Shown here in pieces: positions 9,401 to 16,409 of a DNA stretch of 62,060 bases (position 1 is the first letter of the stretch; each line of letters opens with the position of its first letter). The DNA comes from JAIRTY01 sp050257395 (GTDB lineage: Bacteria; Actinomycetota; Actinomycetes; Streptosporangiales; Streptosporangiaceae): positions 1 through 62,060 of the forward strand of contig JBLMWU010000063.1 in the NCBI GenBank assembly GCA_050257395.1. Direction: 5' to 3'. A program made the translations under genes and the position numbers. The notes below the pieces were generated by a model. The model searched no databases and was not told where the DNA came from. It was given only the letters and a program-made list of their open reading frames with translations.

Positions 9401-9831
9401 AGCGACAGGTCCGACACCGGGCCGAACGGCAGCACCCGTTCCGCACCCGGGCCGCCAGACGACGCGGTCGCCAGCGCGCGGGCCCGGACGTAGTGCCCGA
9501 ACGGCTGGTTCGCCGCGCTGACGGCCAGTACCTCCCCGGCCGGAGTCCAGCCGCTGACCCGGGCCCACGACGTGCCCCAGTAGGTGAGCCGGGTGCTGGC
9601 CCCGTCGGCGAGACCGGCCACGTAGATCTCCGGGCAGCCGTCCCTGGCGCTGACCCAGGCCACCTGCGTGCCGTCCGGGGTCAGCCTCGGCGTCGCCGCC
9701 TGTGCCTCGTCCGTGGTGAACCGCCAGGCCCGCCCGCCGGAGACTGGTGCCAGCCAGACGTCGTCAGCAGCGACGAAAACCACGATGTCGTTCGTTATGT
9801 GCGGGAATCTCAGGTATCCAGGCGATGCCAC
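6448..9831 (-). CDS. Tricorn-type S41 protease with beta-propeller and PDZ domains
   Basis: A 1,127-residue cytosolic protease of the tricorn family. It starts GYLRFPHI as actinobacterial tricorn proteins do, so the GTG at 9829-9831 is chosen over the longer frame to 9951. The N-terminal half holds WD-like propeller repeats (for example GTQVAWVS and RIVYARGGELWLL). A Gly/Ala/Pro-rich insertion near residues 560-610 separates the propellers from the catalytic half. A PDZ domain (AAGDVLLAVDGRPVG) precedes the S41 core; the nucleophile is Ser about 1007 in CSGSDGD, with GGVIGYDNEHEL supplying the later acidic residue. It degrades peptides downstream of the proteasome in archaea; the role here is likely peptide turnover. 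Confidence 0.93.
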   Translation of the reverse strand: MASPGYLRFPHITNDIVVFVAADDVWLAPVSGGRAWRFTTDEAQAATPRLTPDGTQVAWVSARDGCPEIYVAGLADGASTRLTYWGTSWARVSGWTPAGEVLAVSAANQPFGHYVRARALATASSGGPGAERVLPFGPVSDLSLGSGGAGTVGLLTGTWGSFNSEPAYWKRYRGGTAGRLWTGPATAILSGAPGTADQIPVPFRRVLADLPGQFGSPMIVGGRLAFICDHEGTGNVYSCALDGSDLRRHTDHEGWYARQASTDGQRIVYARGGELWLLDDLQAAGPVRLDITLGSPVRGRAARLVTAGDHLGCLSVDQGGRASAIEVRGTVHWLTHRDGPARAVSVVPGVRARFPQVLGTRGQVVWATDADGIDALEIGPGDPAGPAGPAAAVRRIAAGQIGRVTGLAGAPDGRTVAVAAQDGRLRVVDAGSGQVREIAASGNGVMTGLAWSPDSAWLAWSQPAGHPGGMNANPLRRLRLARIADGQVFDATDGRFADTEPVFTLDGKYLAFLSLRNFDPIYDVHFFDLTFPYGARPYLLPLDAATPSPFAPELGGRPVGDPAGAPAQTPAAGGDPAGAGGTAAEAAPGGGGPQVPPVPVDTARMADRVVALPVPEARYSGLRAVKGGLAWLREPVTGNLGIGGAQPDGDAPRPALEMFGFARRDVCELAREVDWFEASGDGTRLVISDHGKLTVIPAERKASDDDPGDKIEVDRSRARFLLDPPALWRQAYAEAGRIMRHDFWVPDIADVDWDAVLDEYRPLLGRITTQSEFVDVLWEIFGELGTSHAYAGAPGGGTPAAAPGLLGADIERSGDAWRLTRVVRGDTSDPRARAPLAAPGAGIAAGDVLLAVDGRPVGPDGPGPLLLGAAGKPVELTVAPADGSRPRSVPVVPLRSDTRLRYLDWVSAKRAQVRELSGGRIGYLHVPDMVSEGWADFHRDLRTEMLLDALIVDVRGNTGGHTSQLVVEKLARRVIAWDVPHGLLPSTYPEDAPRGPVVAIADECSGSDGDIVTGAIRLLRLGPVVGARTWGGVIGYDNEHELIDGTQITVPRLAFWFEEYGWNVENHGVDPDVEVIMSPDDWAAGRDTQLATAVTLALDALQQRPPVRPPDPRTRPSKRRPPLPPRV

Positions 9832-9922
9832 CGGGCCATAGTACGGTTCCGCGCGGCCGGCAGCCCGGTGACGCAGCAGCGCCGCGCGAGGCGCGGCGGG
9901 TGACACCCCGGGAGGCAGCGAC

Positions 9923-10677
9923 ATGTCCGGCGAGCACCTGTACGACGCCATCGGAGCCGCTTACACCGTGACGCGGCGCACCGACCCGCGGATTGCCGCC
10001 AGCATCTGGGCTGCGCTGGGCGATGCGCGGACGGTAGTGAATGTCGGGGCTGGCACCGGCTCCTACGAGCCCCCCGACCGCGATGTCACCGCGGTGGAAC
10101 CGTCGGCGGTCATGCGTGCGCAGCGCCCCGCAGGCGCAGCGCCCTGCGTGGCCGCCATCGCGCAGAGCTCCCGTTCGGGGACCAGTCCTCCGACGCCGCG
10201 ATGGCTGTCTCCACCGTCCACCACTGGCCGGACCCGATCGCCGGACTGCGCGAGATGCGCCGCGTGGCCCGCCGCGTGGTGGTGTTCACGCACGACGCCA
10301 GCGACACCGGATGGCGCCACCGGTTCTGGCTTACCCGCGACTACCTGCCCGAAGTCGCCGGCCTCGTAGCCGGCAGGCCCTCGCTGACCGAGCAGGCCCG
10401 CGCGATCGGAGCCCGCATCGAGCCGGTGCTCATCCCGTGGGACTGCGCCGACGGCCTCTTCGAGGCCCACTGGCGGCGGCCCTGGGCATACCTGGATGAT
10501 CAGGTGCGCCGCGGGGTATCGGTCTGGGCCAGGGTCGGCCCGGAGGCCGAGCAGCGGGCGGTGCGCAGCCTCCTGGCAGATCTCGCCTCAGGCCGGTGGG
10601 CCGAGCGCAACCGCGACCTTGTCGCTCTCGACGCGGCGGAACTCGGCCTTCGCCTGCTCAGCTTCCCGGCGGGCTGA
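9923..10677 (+). pseudogene. Class I SAM-dependent methyltransferase, interrupted by a one-base frameshift
   Basis: The first part (from 9923, SGEHLYDAIGAAY...) carries motif I VVNVGAGTGSYEP and the acidic VTAVEPS motif. At about 10,161-10,166 the frame breaks, and the second part continues one frame over with LPFGDQSSDAAMAVSTVHHWPDP, the normal motif III/IV region, to a stop at 10,675-10,677. One added base would restore a complete protein of about 250 residues. This may be a real pseudogene or a sequencing error, since nothing else in either half looks decayed. The family fits the SAM methyltransferases with a conserved HHWPDP segment. Confidence 0.85.
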
Positions 10678-10751
10678 GGTGCTGCTGGTGGCCGCATCTG
10701 CGCCGGCCGCACGCGAGCCGTCAGACCCTGCGAGCGGGCAAGAGCGCCAGG

Positions 10752-11111
10752 TCACGCCTCAGCCAGCGGTTCGAGAAATTCCAGCCGGTTGCCGTGCGGG
10801 TCCTCGCTGTAGAAGCGGCGCATGCCCGGGAAGTCGTCATCGAAGAGAACGGGAGCGCCCGCAGCCCGCAGCCGCCCAGCCCAGCCGTCGAGGTCGTCCA
10901 CCAGCAGGCCAGGATGCGCCTTGCGGGCCGGGCGGAAGTCGTGCTCCACGCCGAGGTGCAGCTCGATGCCATAGCCGCGGCACCAGCAGCCGCCGCGGGC
11001 GGCGAGTGCTGGCGGCTTGGCAACCTCCTCGAAGCCCAGCACCCCGCTGTAGAAGCCGCGCAGTGTGTCCTCAGTGCCAGCCGGGCAGGCAAGCTGCACG
11101 TGATGGATCAT
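10752..11111 (-). CDS. VOC (glyoxalase/bleomycin resistance) family protein
   Basis: A 119-residue single VOC protein starting MIHHVQLACP, the usual first beta strand with a metal-ligand histidine, followed by LRGFYSGVLGFEEV and ending with RRFYSEDPHGNRLEFLEP, where the DPxGNxLEF strand supplies the last metal-site glutamate. Actinobacterial relatives are annotated only as VOC proteins; metal-dependent isomerase, lyase or drug-binding roles are all possible. A GTG four codons upstream (11,123) is an alternative start. It is convergent with the damaged methyltransferase at 9,923. Confidence 0.85.
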   Translation of the reverse strand: MIHHVQLACPAGTEDTLRGFYSGVLGFEEVAKPPALAARGGCWCRGYGIELHLGVEHDFRPARKAHPGLLVDDLDGWAGRLRAAGAPVLFDDDFPGMRRFYSEDPHGNRLEFLEPLAEA

Positions 11112-11221
11112 CCCGGTCCCCACCCAGTTATCTTGATGTCAAGGTACATCGCGAGCGTAGCAGCACCTGCCATGCCAGCCGCGCCGTTGCCGGCGGTGCT
11201 GCCGGGGCGGAGGATGGCGGC

Positions 11222-11599
11222 ATGGAGAGCCGGGTGGGCCGGGAGCCGCAGTACGACGTTTTCGCGGATGAGTTCCTCGGCCACGCCGAAAATGGCTTTT
11301 TCAATGCCCACTACGACCGGCCCGCGTGCCTGGCGCTGCTGGGCGATGTGGCTGGCAAGCGGGTCCTCGACGCGGCCTGCGGCCCCGGCCTGTATGCGCA
11401 GGAACTGATCCGCCGGGGAGCCGAGGTGGTGGGCTTCGACCACAGTCCCCGCATGGTGGAGATCGCCCGGGCACGCGCAGGCCAGGGTGAGTTCCGCGTG
11501 CACGACCTTGGCGATCCCATCGGCTGGCTGCCGGATGGCAGTGTCGACCTCAGCCGCGAGCCCAGGGGATTCATGGCTTTCCGGCTCCGGCCGCGCTGA
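11222..11599 (+). pseudogene. Class I methyltransferase with its middle deleted
   Basis: The first 113 or so residues are a good class I methyltransferase N-terminus: YDVFADEFLGHAENGFFNAHYDRP, motif I VLDAACGPGLYAQEL, motif II VVGFDHSP, then HDLGDPIGWLPDGSVDL. At the point where the core strands should continue, the frame jumps to SREPRGFMAFRLRPR and stops at 125 residues. That ending resembles the C-terminal strand of this family (EP-x-F-x-x-F-R-x-R). I infer an internal, roughly in-frame deletion of about 100 residues around 11,552-11,562. The product would lack half the fold and is probably inactive. Confidence 0.75.
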
Positions 11600-11682
11600 C
11601 CCTGCGATCAGTGGGAGGCCTCCGCCGGGCTGCCCGGCTGGTCGTCAGGCGCCCGGCGGAGTGCCAGTGAGTTCGGTGCCGA

Positions 11683-11856
11683 TCAGGTGAACCCGACGTT
11701 CAGGATGAAGTGCCCGAGCCTCAGGTTGAGCACCCCGCCGCCAGCCCAGTGGACGATGAATGCCAGCAGGATAATGGCGAGGATTGCGACGACCATCCAG
11801 AAGAAGAACACCACGATGCCGGGGACGGCCCATCCGGCGACAGTTCTCGCAGCCAC
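11683..11856 (-). CDS. Small membrane protein, 57 aa
   Basis: From a GTG at 11,854-11,856 the frame gives 57 residues with one strong membrane segment (residues about 11-37: PGIVVFFFWMVVAILAIILL) and a patterned tail (LNLRLGHFILNVGFT). An in-frame TAA lies four codons upstream, so the gene cannot be much longer; an internal GTG at residue 15 or 16 is possible. It is comparable in size and style to the peptide at 3,245. No ribosome site is convincing. No function known. Confidence 0.55.
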   Translation of the reverse strand: MAARTVAGWAVPGIVVFFFWMVVAILAIILLAFIVHWAGGGVLNLRLGHFILNVGFT

Positions 11857-11993
11857 GGCCAGGGATTACCCAATTTCACCGCAATTATTCGGCGGGTGTA
11901 CCGGAGCCGGCGGCCAATCCCGGGACACCGGCCACGCCGCGGTGCCCCAGCCGGCTGGGGTCCCCCGCCCGCCAGCAGGCGCCTGCCCGGGGA

Positions 11994-12914
11994 TCAGGGC
12001 TGAAGGACGATCCTGCCGGGGATGCCGCCGGCGGCTTTCGCGCCGTACGCCTCGGCTCCTTGCGCGAGCGGATACACCGCGCCGACCTGCGGGCGGAGGT
12101 GCCCCTCGTCGACCAGCCGGGCGAGCTCGGTCAGCTGGGCGCGGCTGGCTTCCTGGATGAAGACCACCGTCCGGATGTCATTCCGGTTGGCGGGCAGCTG
12201 CGCGGCGGCCTTGATCGAGACCAGTGTTCCCCCGGGCTTGAGGAGGGCGGGGGAGCGGGCGAGCACCTCGCCGCCGATCGTGTCCACCACCAGGTCGGCC
12301 TGACCGGCCGCGTCTTCCAGGCGGTCGGCGTCCAGCGCGATGAAACGCCCGGCGCCCAGCTCCATGGCCAGCGGCCGGGAATGTCCGCGCCCGGTCCCGA
12401 TCACCTCGGCGCCGGCCCACCGGGCGAGCTGGACCGCGGTCGAGCCGACCGCACCGCCCGCACCGTGGATGATCACCGTCTGTCCCCGGGCCAGCTTTCC
12501 GTGGTCGAACAGGGCCTGCCACGCCGTCAGCCCGGCCCGCGGCACCGCTGCGGCGTGGACATGATCAATGGAGCGCGGTTTCGGGGCCAGGTTACGGGCC
12601 TCGACAGCGACGTACTCGGCCGCCGCCCCGTCACGGAGCTGGTCGGTCAGCCCGAACACCTCGTCGCCGACGGCGATTCCGGCCGTCCCGTACCCGAGCG
12701 CGGCGACGACCCCCGAAACCTCGTGGCCGGGGATGACCGAGGCCCGCTGGTGACCGGCCCGGCAGGTCCAGATGGGCCAGTCCAGCTCGTTGTGCGTGAT
12801 GCCGCACGCGGCGACCTTGACCAGCACCTCGCAGAACATGGGCTTGGCATCGGGCGCCTCTTCGTAGACGAGCCCGCTGATGCCGGTTGGCTGGTGAGTG
12901 CGGAGGGCCTTCAT
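11994..12914 (-). CDS. NADP-dependent MDR-superfamily oxidoreductase (quinone reductase-like)
   Basis: A 306-residue medium-chain reductase. The N-terminal GroES-like domain has VKVAACGITHNELDW and PGHEVSGVVAALG; the nucleotide-binding domain has the quinone-reductase motif HGAGGAVGSTAVQLARWAGAEVIGTG. It lacks the structural-zinc cysteine cluster of alcohol dehydrogenases. The start ATG follows GAAAGGGGG at good spacing. It is the last gene of a tight operon: YceI (13,420), SnoaL-like (12,942) and this gene are separated by 43 and 27 bases. Such reductases use NADPH on enones, quinones or aldehydes. Confidence 0.9.
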   Translation of the reverse strand: MKALRTHQPTGISGLVYEEAPDAKPMFCEVLVKVAACGITHNELDWPIWTCRAGHQRASVIPGHEVSGVVAALGYGTAGIAVGDEVFGLTDQLRDGAAAEYVAVEARNLAPKPRSIDHVHAAAVPRAGLTAWQALFDHGKLARGQTVIIHGAGGAVGSTAVQLARWAGAEVIGTGRGHSRPLAMELGAGRFIALDADRLEDAAGQADLVVDTIGGEVLARSPALLKPGGTLVSIKAAAQLPANRNDIRTVVFIQEASRAQLTELARLVDEGHLRPQVGAVYPLAQGAEAYGAKAAGGIPGRIVLQP

Positions 12915-12941
12915 CGGCCCGCCCCCTTTCGCATGTCGTTG

Positions 12942-13376
12942 TCAGGCGGGAATCATGCCGAGCTGTTTCATCTGTGCGAGGGCATCGACGACCCCCCAGA
13001 TCTCGGCGATCCGGCGGCCGGCGAAGCGGACGATGAAGATCTCGTTGTAGGTGACGGCTTTGCCGGTCGGCGGGAGACCACGGAAGCCGCCCTGGTGGGT
13101 CCCGGTCACCGTGTTCCTGGCGACGACTTTGTCCCCCTCGGCGATCAGATCCTCGACCGCGACGTGAAGGTCGGGGAAGGCGCGAAGGAGCACCTCCCAC
13201 ACCTGCCTGAGCGCCTGCACCCCCGTCGCGCCGGTCGGCACCGGCGCGTGGAACAGCACGTCCGGCGCGACGACCTCGTCGATCATCGTCGAGATGACCT
13301 CCAGGTCGCCGGTGTTCACGGCGTCATGGAAACGGCTGAACGCCGCTTTGTTGGCTGTTGCCTGAGCCGTTGACAT
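12942..13376 (-). CDS. SnoaL-like / ester cyclase family protein
   Basis: A 144-residue NTF2-fold protein. Diagnostic stretches are RFHDAVNTGDLEVISTMIDEVVAPDVLFHAP, the LLRAFPDLHVAVEDLIAEGDKVVARNTVTGTHQG strand pair and a hydrophobic C-terminus (EIWGVVDALAQMKQLG). The ATG at 13,374-13,376 is preceded by AGGAG seven bases upstream; the open frame extending to 13,523 is rejected because it is Ser/Arg-rich and overlaps YceI. Family members include polyketide cyclases and many ester cyclase-like proteins of unknown role. It is the middle gene of the YceI operon. Confidence 0.88.
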   Translation of the reverse strand: MSTAQATANKAAFSRFHDAVNTGDLEVISTMIDEVVAPDVLFHAPVPTGATGVQALRQVWEVLLRAFPDLHVAVEDLIAEGDKVVARNTVTGTHQGGFRGLPPTGKAVTYNEIFIVRFAGRRIAEIWGVVDALAQMKQLGMIPA

Positions 13377-13419
13377 GTGGCTTCTCCTCGCGTCGGTTGC
13401 GGCGGCCCGCAGGCCGGGG

Positions 13420-13983
13420 TCACTGCTGGCGGACGGCCTCGATCTCGAGGCTGATCGACACCTTGTCGCCGACCGCGACGCCAGTGCCGTCCAGCGGGAT
13501 GCCGATGTCGATGCCGAAGTCACGCCGGCTGATCTGCGCGGTCGCGGAAAAGCCGGCCCGCTGCCCGCCCGGCGTGCCCGGGCCGAACCCGGTCACCTCG
13601 CCGGTGAGCGGCACCTGCCGGGTGATGCCGTGCACCGTCAGCTCACCGTCGACGACCCAGCCGTCGCCGGTCCGCCGGATGCCGGTGGAGCGGTAGCTCA
13701 TCACCGGGTGCTTTCCGGCGCCGAAGCAGTCAGCCGAGCGGAGGTGGCTGTCGCGCAGTCTGATGCCGGTGTCGATGGACGCCAGGTCGATCGTCGCGGC
13801 AACCGACGAGTCCTGCGGGTCCTCGCCGGTGATGATCGTGACGTCGTAGCTGGTGAACCGGCCGCGGGTCCTGCTGACCATGAGGTGCCGGACAGAGAAG
13901 GCGATCTCGGAATGCGCCGGGTCGGCCTTCCAGGTGCCGGCCAGGTAGCCCGGGATCGCGACGGTCGCGGGGGCGACGTTCAT
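13420..13983 (-). CDS. YceI family protein
   Basis: A 187-residue lipocalin-like YceI protein. The start GTWKADPAHSEIAFSVRHLMVSRTRGRF is the family signature, followed by SIDTGIRLRDSHLRSADCF and the VHGITRQVPLTGEV strand. YceI proteins bind isoprenoid or fatty amide ligands in a beta-barrel. No signal peptide is present, as is usual for actinobacterial members, so it is cytosolic. A strong AGGAGG-type site lies upstream of the ATG. It is the first gene of the operon with the SnoaL-like and MDR genes, so a hydrophobic-molecule role for all three is plausible but unproven. Confidence 0.92.
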   Translation of the reverse strand: MNVAPATVAIPGYLAGTWKADPAHSEIAFSVRHLMVSRTRGRFTSYDVTIITGEDPQDSSVAATIDLASIDTGIRLRDSHLRSADCFGAGKHPVMSYRSTGIRRTGDGWVVDGELTVHGITRQVPLTGEVTGFGPGTPGGQRAGFSATAQISRRDFGIDIGIPLDGTGVAVGDKVSISLEIEAVRQQ

Positions 13984-14268
13984 GGCTTCCTCCTGGGTGT
14001 GGTGCCGTGGCTGCGCGGCGCGACGCTGGCGGATAAGCCGGTCATGCCGCTGAGTCCTCGTTCACTGGCTGGTGTGTTGTCCTTACCCCTACGACGACGC
14101 AGCCCGGCGGAATGTCAGGCCGGGTGCTGGCCGCACCCGCCTGTGCGGAGATCCGGGCCGGCCCGCCCGGGCCGGACTTGCGGCGGTGTCGATCCCGGCG
14201 GTGCCCGTTCGTGTAGGGGGTGACGGGGCCGCAACCGCGCGGCCCGCAGCACGGAGGGGAGCAGGCTC
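13984..14268. other. Divergent intergenic region between YceI operon and DHFR-like gene
   Basis: This 285-base gap must hold the promoters of both transcription units. I see a possible distant pair of complementary segments (ACCCCTAC near 14,085 and GTAGGGGGT near 14,214) but no clear -35/-10 set. GGAGGGGAG before 14,269 is the ribosome site of the next gene. No coding potential is convincing. Confidence 0.4.
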
Positions 14269-14853
14269 ATGCGTTCGGTCACGGTCACGATGTGGATCAC
14301 CCTCGACGGTGTCGTGCAGGGCCTCGGCCGCCCGGACGAGGACACCCGCGGCGGCTTCACGCACGGCGGCTGGGGCCGCCGGTACGACGACGAGGTGATG
14401 GGCCGCGAGATGGCCACGGCCATGGCCAAGCCGGGGGACATGCTGCTGGGCCGCCGCACCTGGCAGGACTTCATCACCGCCTGGGGACGCCAGACCGACG
14501 GCAACCCGGTCACCGCGCGCATGAACGCCGCCACCAAATACGTCGTCTCCAGGACGCTGGAGGACGCGGATGCCTGGCAGAACTCGATCCTGCTGCGCGG
14601 CGACGCGGCCGCCACGGTGGCCGCGCTGAAGGCCCAGCCGGGCGGGGATCTGTCGATCATCGGCAGCGTGTCGCTGGTGCGGAGCCTGCACGCAGCCGCC
14701 CTGATCGACCGCTACACGCTGGTGATGTGCCCGCTGACCCTGGGCAGCGGCGCGCGGCTGTTCGAGGGTCCCGCCCCGCTGGCCGAGTTCGACCTCACCG
14801 GCAGCGTCTCCACCACCAAAGGCGTCATCATCGCGCACTACACCCGCAGGTGA
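14269..14853 (+). CDS. Dihydrofolate reductase family protein (RibD C-terminal domain)
   Basis: A 194-residue protein of the actinobacterial DHFR-like family: VTMWITLDGVVQG at the N-terminus, GDMLLGRRTWQDF (nucleotide site), KYVVSRTLED, then LSIIGSVSLVRSL and LIDRYTLVMCPLTLGSGARLFEG. The last segment closely matches the partial copy at the left window edge (DEFTIALSPVLFGSG...RLFEG), so they are family paralogues. The ATG follows GGAGGGGAG. These proteins bind NADPH but are usually not true DHFRs. The next gene starts 39 bases downstream on the same strand. Confidence 0.9.
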   Translation: MRSVTVTMWITLDGVVQGLGRPDEDTRGGFTHGGWGRRYDDEVMGREMATAMAKPGDMLLGRRTWQDFITAWGRQTDGNPVTARMNAATKYVVSRTLEDADAWQNSILLRGDAAATVAALKAQPGGDLSIIGSVSLVRSLHAAALIDRYTLVMCPLTLGSGARLFEGPAPLAEFDLTGSVSTTKGVIIAHYTRR

Positions 14854-14892
14854 CGGAGGGGCCGTGCGCTGCTGGCCGTAACGTGAGGGCTC

Positions 14893-15627
14893 ATGACCAC
14901 CATCCTCGATCACCTCGCCATCGGCACGCCGGCACTCAGTGACGGCTGGGAGCTGTTCGGCGGCATCCTCGGCGGAACCTGGGTCTACGGCGGCGACTCT
15001 CCCGGGTACTGGTGGGGCCAGCTGGGGTTCGCCGCGGGCCCGAAAATCGAGCTGCTGACGCCCACCGGGGGCCCGGACGCGGCCTTCCTCGAGCGCTTTC
15101 TGGCCGCCCGGGGGGCAAGCCCGCACCACTTCAACTTCCTCGTCACGGACATCGACGATGCGCTGGCGCGGATCCGGGCGCTCGGCATCGAGCCCGTCGG
15201 GGTCAACCTGTCCAATCCCAGCTGGCGGGAAGCCTTCCTGCACCCGCGCAGCGCTCATGGCATCGTCATCCAGGTCGCCCAGCAGGGCGCATCACCGGTC
15301 TCCCCGCCGCCGCGTGAGCTGCCTGAGCCGGGCTCGCCAGCCAGCTTCGACCTGATCGAGTACCACGTGGGTGATCTTGACGGCGCGGTGCGGCTGTTCA
15401 GGGACGTCCTGGACGGCCAGCTGGCGGCGGCCAGCGCCGGGGCTGCCGAACTGACCTGGCCCGGCGGGAAGCGGATCAGGCTGGTACGCGAGGACGGCCT
15501 GCCGCTGGGGGGCGGGCTGCACCACATCCGCTTCACCCGCCCAGCCGGCGCGTTCAGCACCCAGGACTCCGGGCGTGCGGGTCTGCTGGCCAAGCACCTC
15601 GGCCTGACCCTGGAGCTGGCCGGCTAG
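14893..15627 (+). CDS. VOC family protein with two glyoxalase-like modules
   Basis: A 244-residue protein made of two VOC repeats: the first (about 1-130) starts ILDHLAIGTPALSDGWELFGG and contains the FNFLVTDIDDALARIRALG strand, and the second (about 145-244) starts SFDLIEYHVGDLDGAVRLFRDVLDGQ. The first module resembles lactoylglutathione lyase-like proteins and the second is more divergent. The pattern H-x...E for metal binding is present in module one (DHLA; HPRSAHGIVIQV lacks the usual Glu). Function unknown. Confidence 0.8.
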   Translation: MTTILDHLAIGTPALSDGWELFGGILGGTWVYGGDSPGYWWGQLGFAAGPKIELLTPTGGPDAAFLERFLAARGASPHHFNFLVTDIDDALARIRALGIEPVGVNLSNPSWREAFLHPRSAHGIVIQVAQQGASPVSPPPRELPEPGSPASFDLIEYHVGDLDGAVRLFRDVLDGQLAAASAGAAELTWPGGKRIRLVREDGLPLGGGLHHIRFTRPAGAFSTQDSGRAGLLAKHLGLTLELAG

Positions 15628-15700
15628 CGCCGGCCGCCGGGCCAGCGCACCTGCCGGGCGCAGCCCGCTCGCCCGGGCCGGGCCTGGGTAGACTGCGCCG

Positions 15701-16291
15701 GTGACGGGTACGGGGCTGGTTTCCCAGGGAGACGACGCCGGGCAGCCGGCAGCCGGTGGTGCCGTTCCCGTGGCCCGGCCCGGTCGTGCCTGGCGGCTGA
15801 TCTCCGTGCTGACGCTGGCGATGGCTGTCGTGGCGGCAGACCAGGGAACCAAGGCGTGGGCCCTGTCGCGGCTGTCCCAGCATCCGGCTATCGCGCTGCC
15901 GGGTGGCTGGGTGGAGCTGCGGCTGATCTCCAACCCGGGTGCCGCGTTCTCCTTCGGCAGCGGGTTGACCTGGGCCTTCACCCTGTGCGCCACGGCGGCG
16001 GTGGCCGTCGTCCCCTGGCTCGCCACCAGGTCCCGCTCCCGGATCCAGGTGGCCGCCCTGGGTCTGCTGCTCGGCGGCGCGGCGGGCAACCTGGCTGACC
16101 GGCTCTTCCGCGCCCCCGGCCCCGGCACCGGCCGGGTGGTCGACTTCATCGACTATCACCAGTGGTTCATCGGCAATGTCGCCGACATCGCGATCGTGGC
16201 CGGCGTCGGCATCCTCGTCCTGCGGGCCGCAGCGGCCGGCCGCGGGCACCGCGCCGGGGCCGCTCCGCCTGGCAGCGCCGGGCACCCCTGA
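15701..16291 (+). CDS. lspA: Lipoprotein signal peptidase (signal peptidase II)
   Basis: A 196-residue membrane aspartyl protease that removes signal peptides from diacylglyceryl-modified prolipoproteins. Four hydrophobic segments lie at about 33-47, 89-107, 117-128 and 161-178. Both catalytic aspartates are present: D133 in GNLADR and D162 in NVADIAI, with the conserved NPGAAFS loop at 78-84 and GRVVDFID. The N-terminal 30 residues are a polar extension. The start is a GTG with no clear ribosome site. Genes next to it are not the usual rluD or pseudouridine synthase partner, so lspA has moved away from its common context. Confidence 0.95.
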   Translation: MTGTGLVSQGDDAGQPAAGGAVPVARPGRAWRLISVLTLAMAVVAADQGTKAWALSRLSQHPAIALPGGWVELRLISNPGAAFSFGSGLTWAFTLCATAAVAVVPWLATRSRSRIQVAALGLLLGGAAGNLADRLFRAPGPGTGRVVDFIDYHQWFIGNVADIAIVAGVGILVLRAAAAGRGHRAGAAPPGSAGHP

Positions 16292-16409
16292 AATTGCCCG
16301 GCCGCCCAGGCCGCCTCACCCGCCAGGCGCACGCGCCAGAGCGCTGCGGCTGAAGCGGCTTCCCGCAGCCGCGGGTGACGGCGGAGATGGTTTGCGGCAC
16401 GATGAGGCA

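Noticed and set aside
9832..9951. Upstream extension of the tricorn protease
   Set aside because: 40 extra residues of low complexity; family proteins begin with GYLRFPHI, so the GTG at 9,831 is preferred.
13377..13523. N-terminal extension of the SnoaL-like protein
   Set aside because: Ser/Arg-rich and antisense-like; it overlaps the YceI gene, and the ATG at 13,376 has an AGGAG site.
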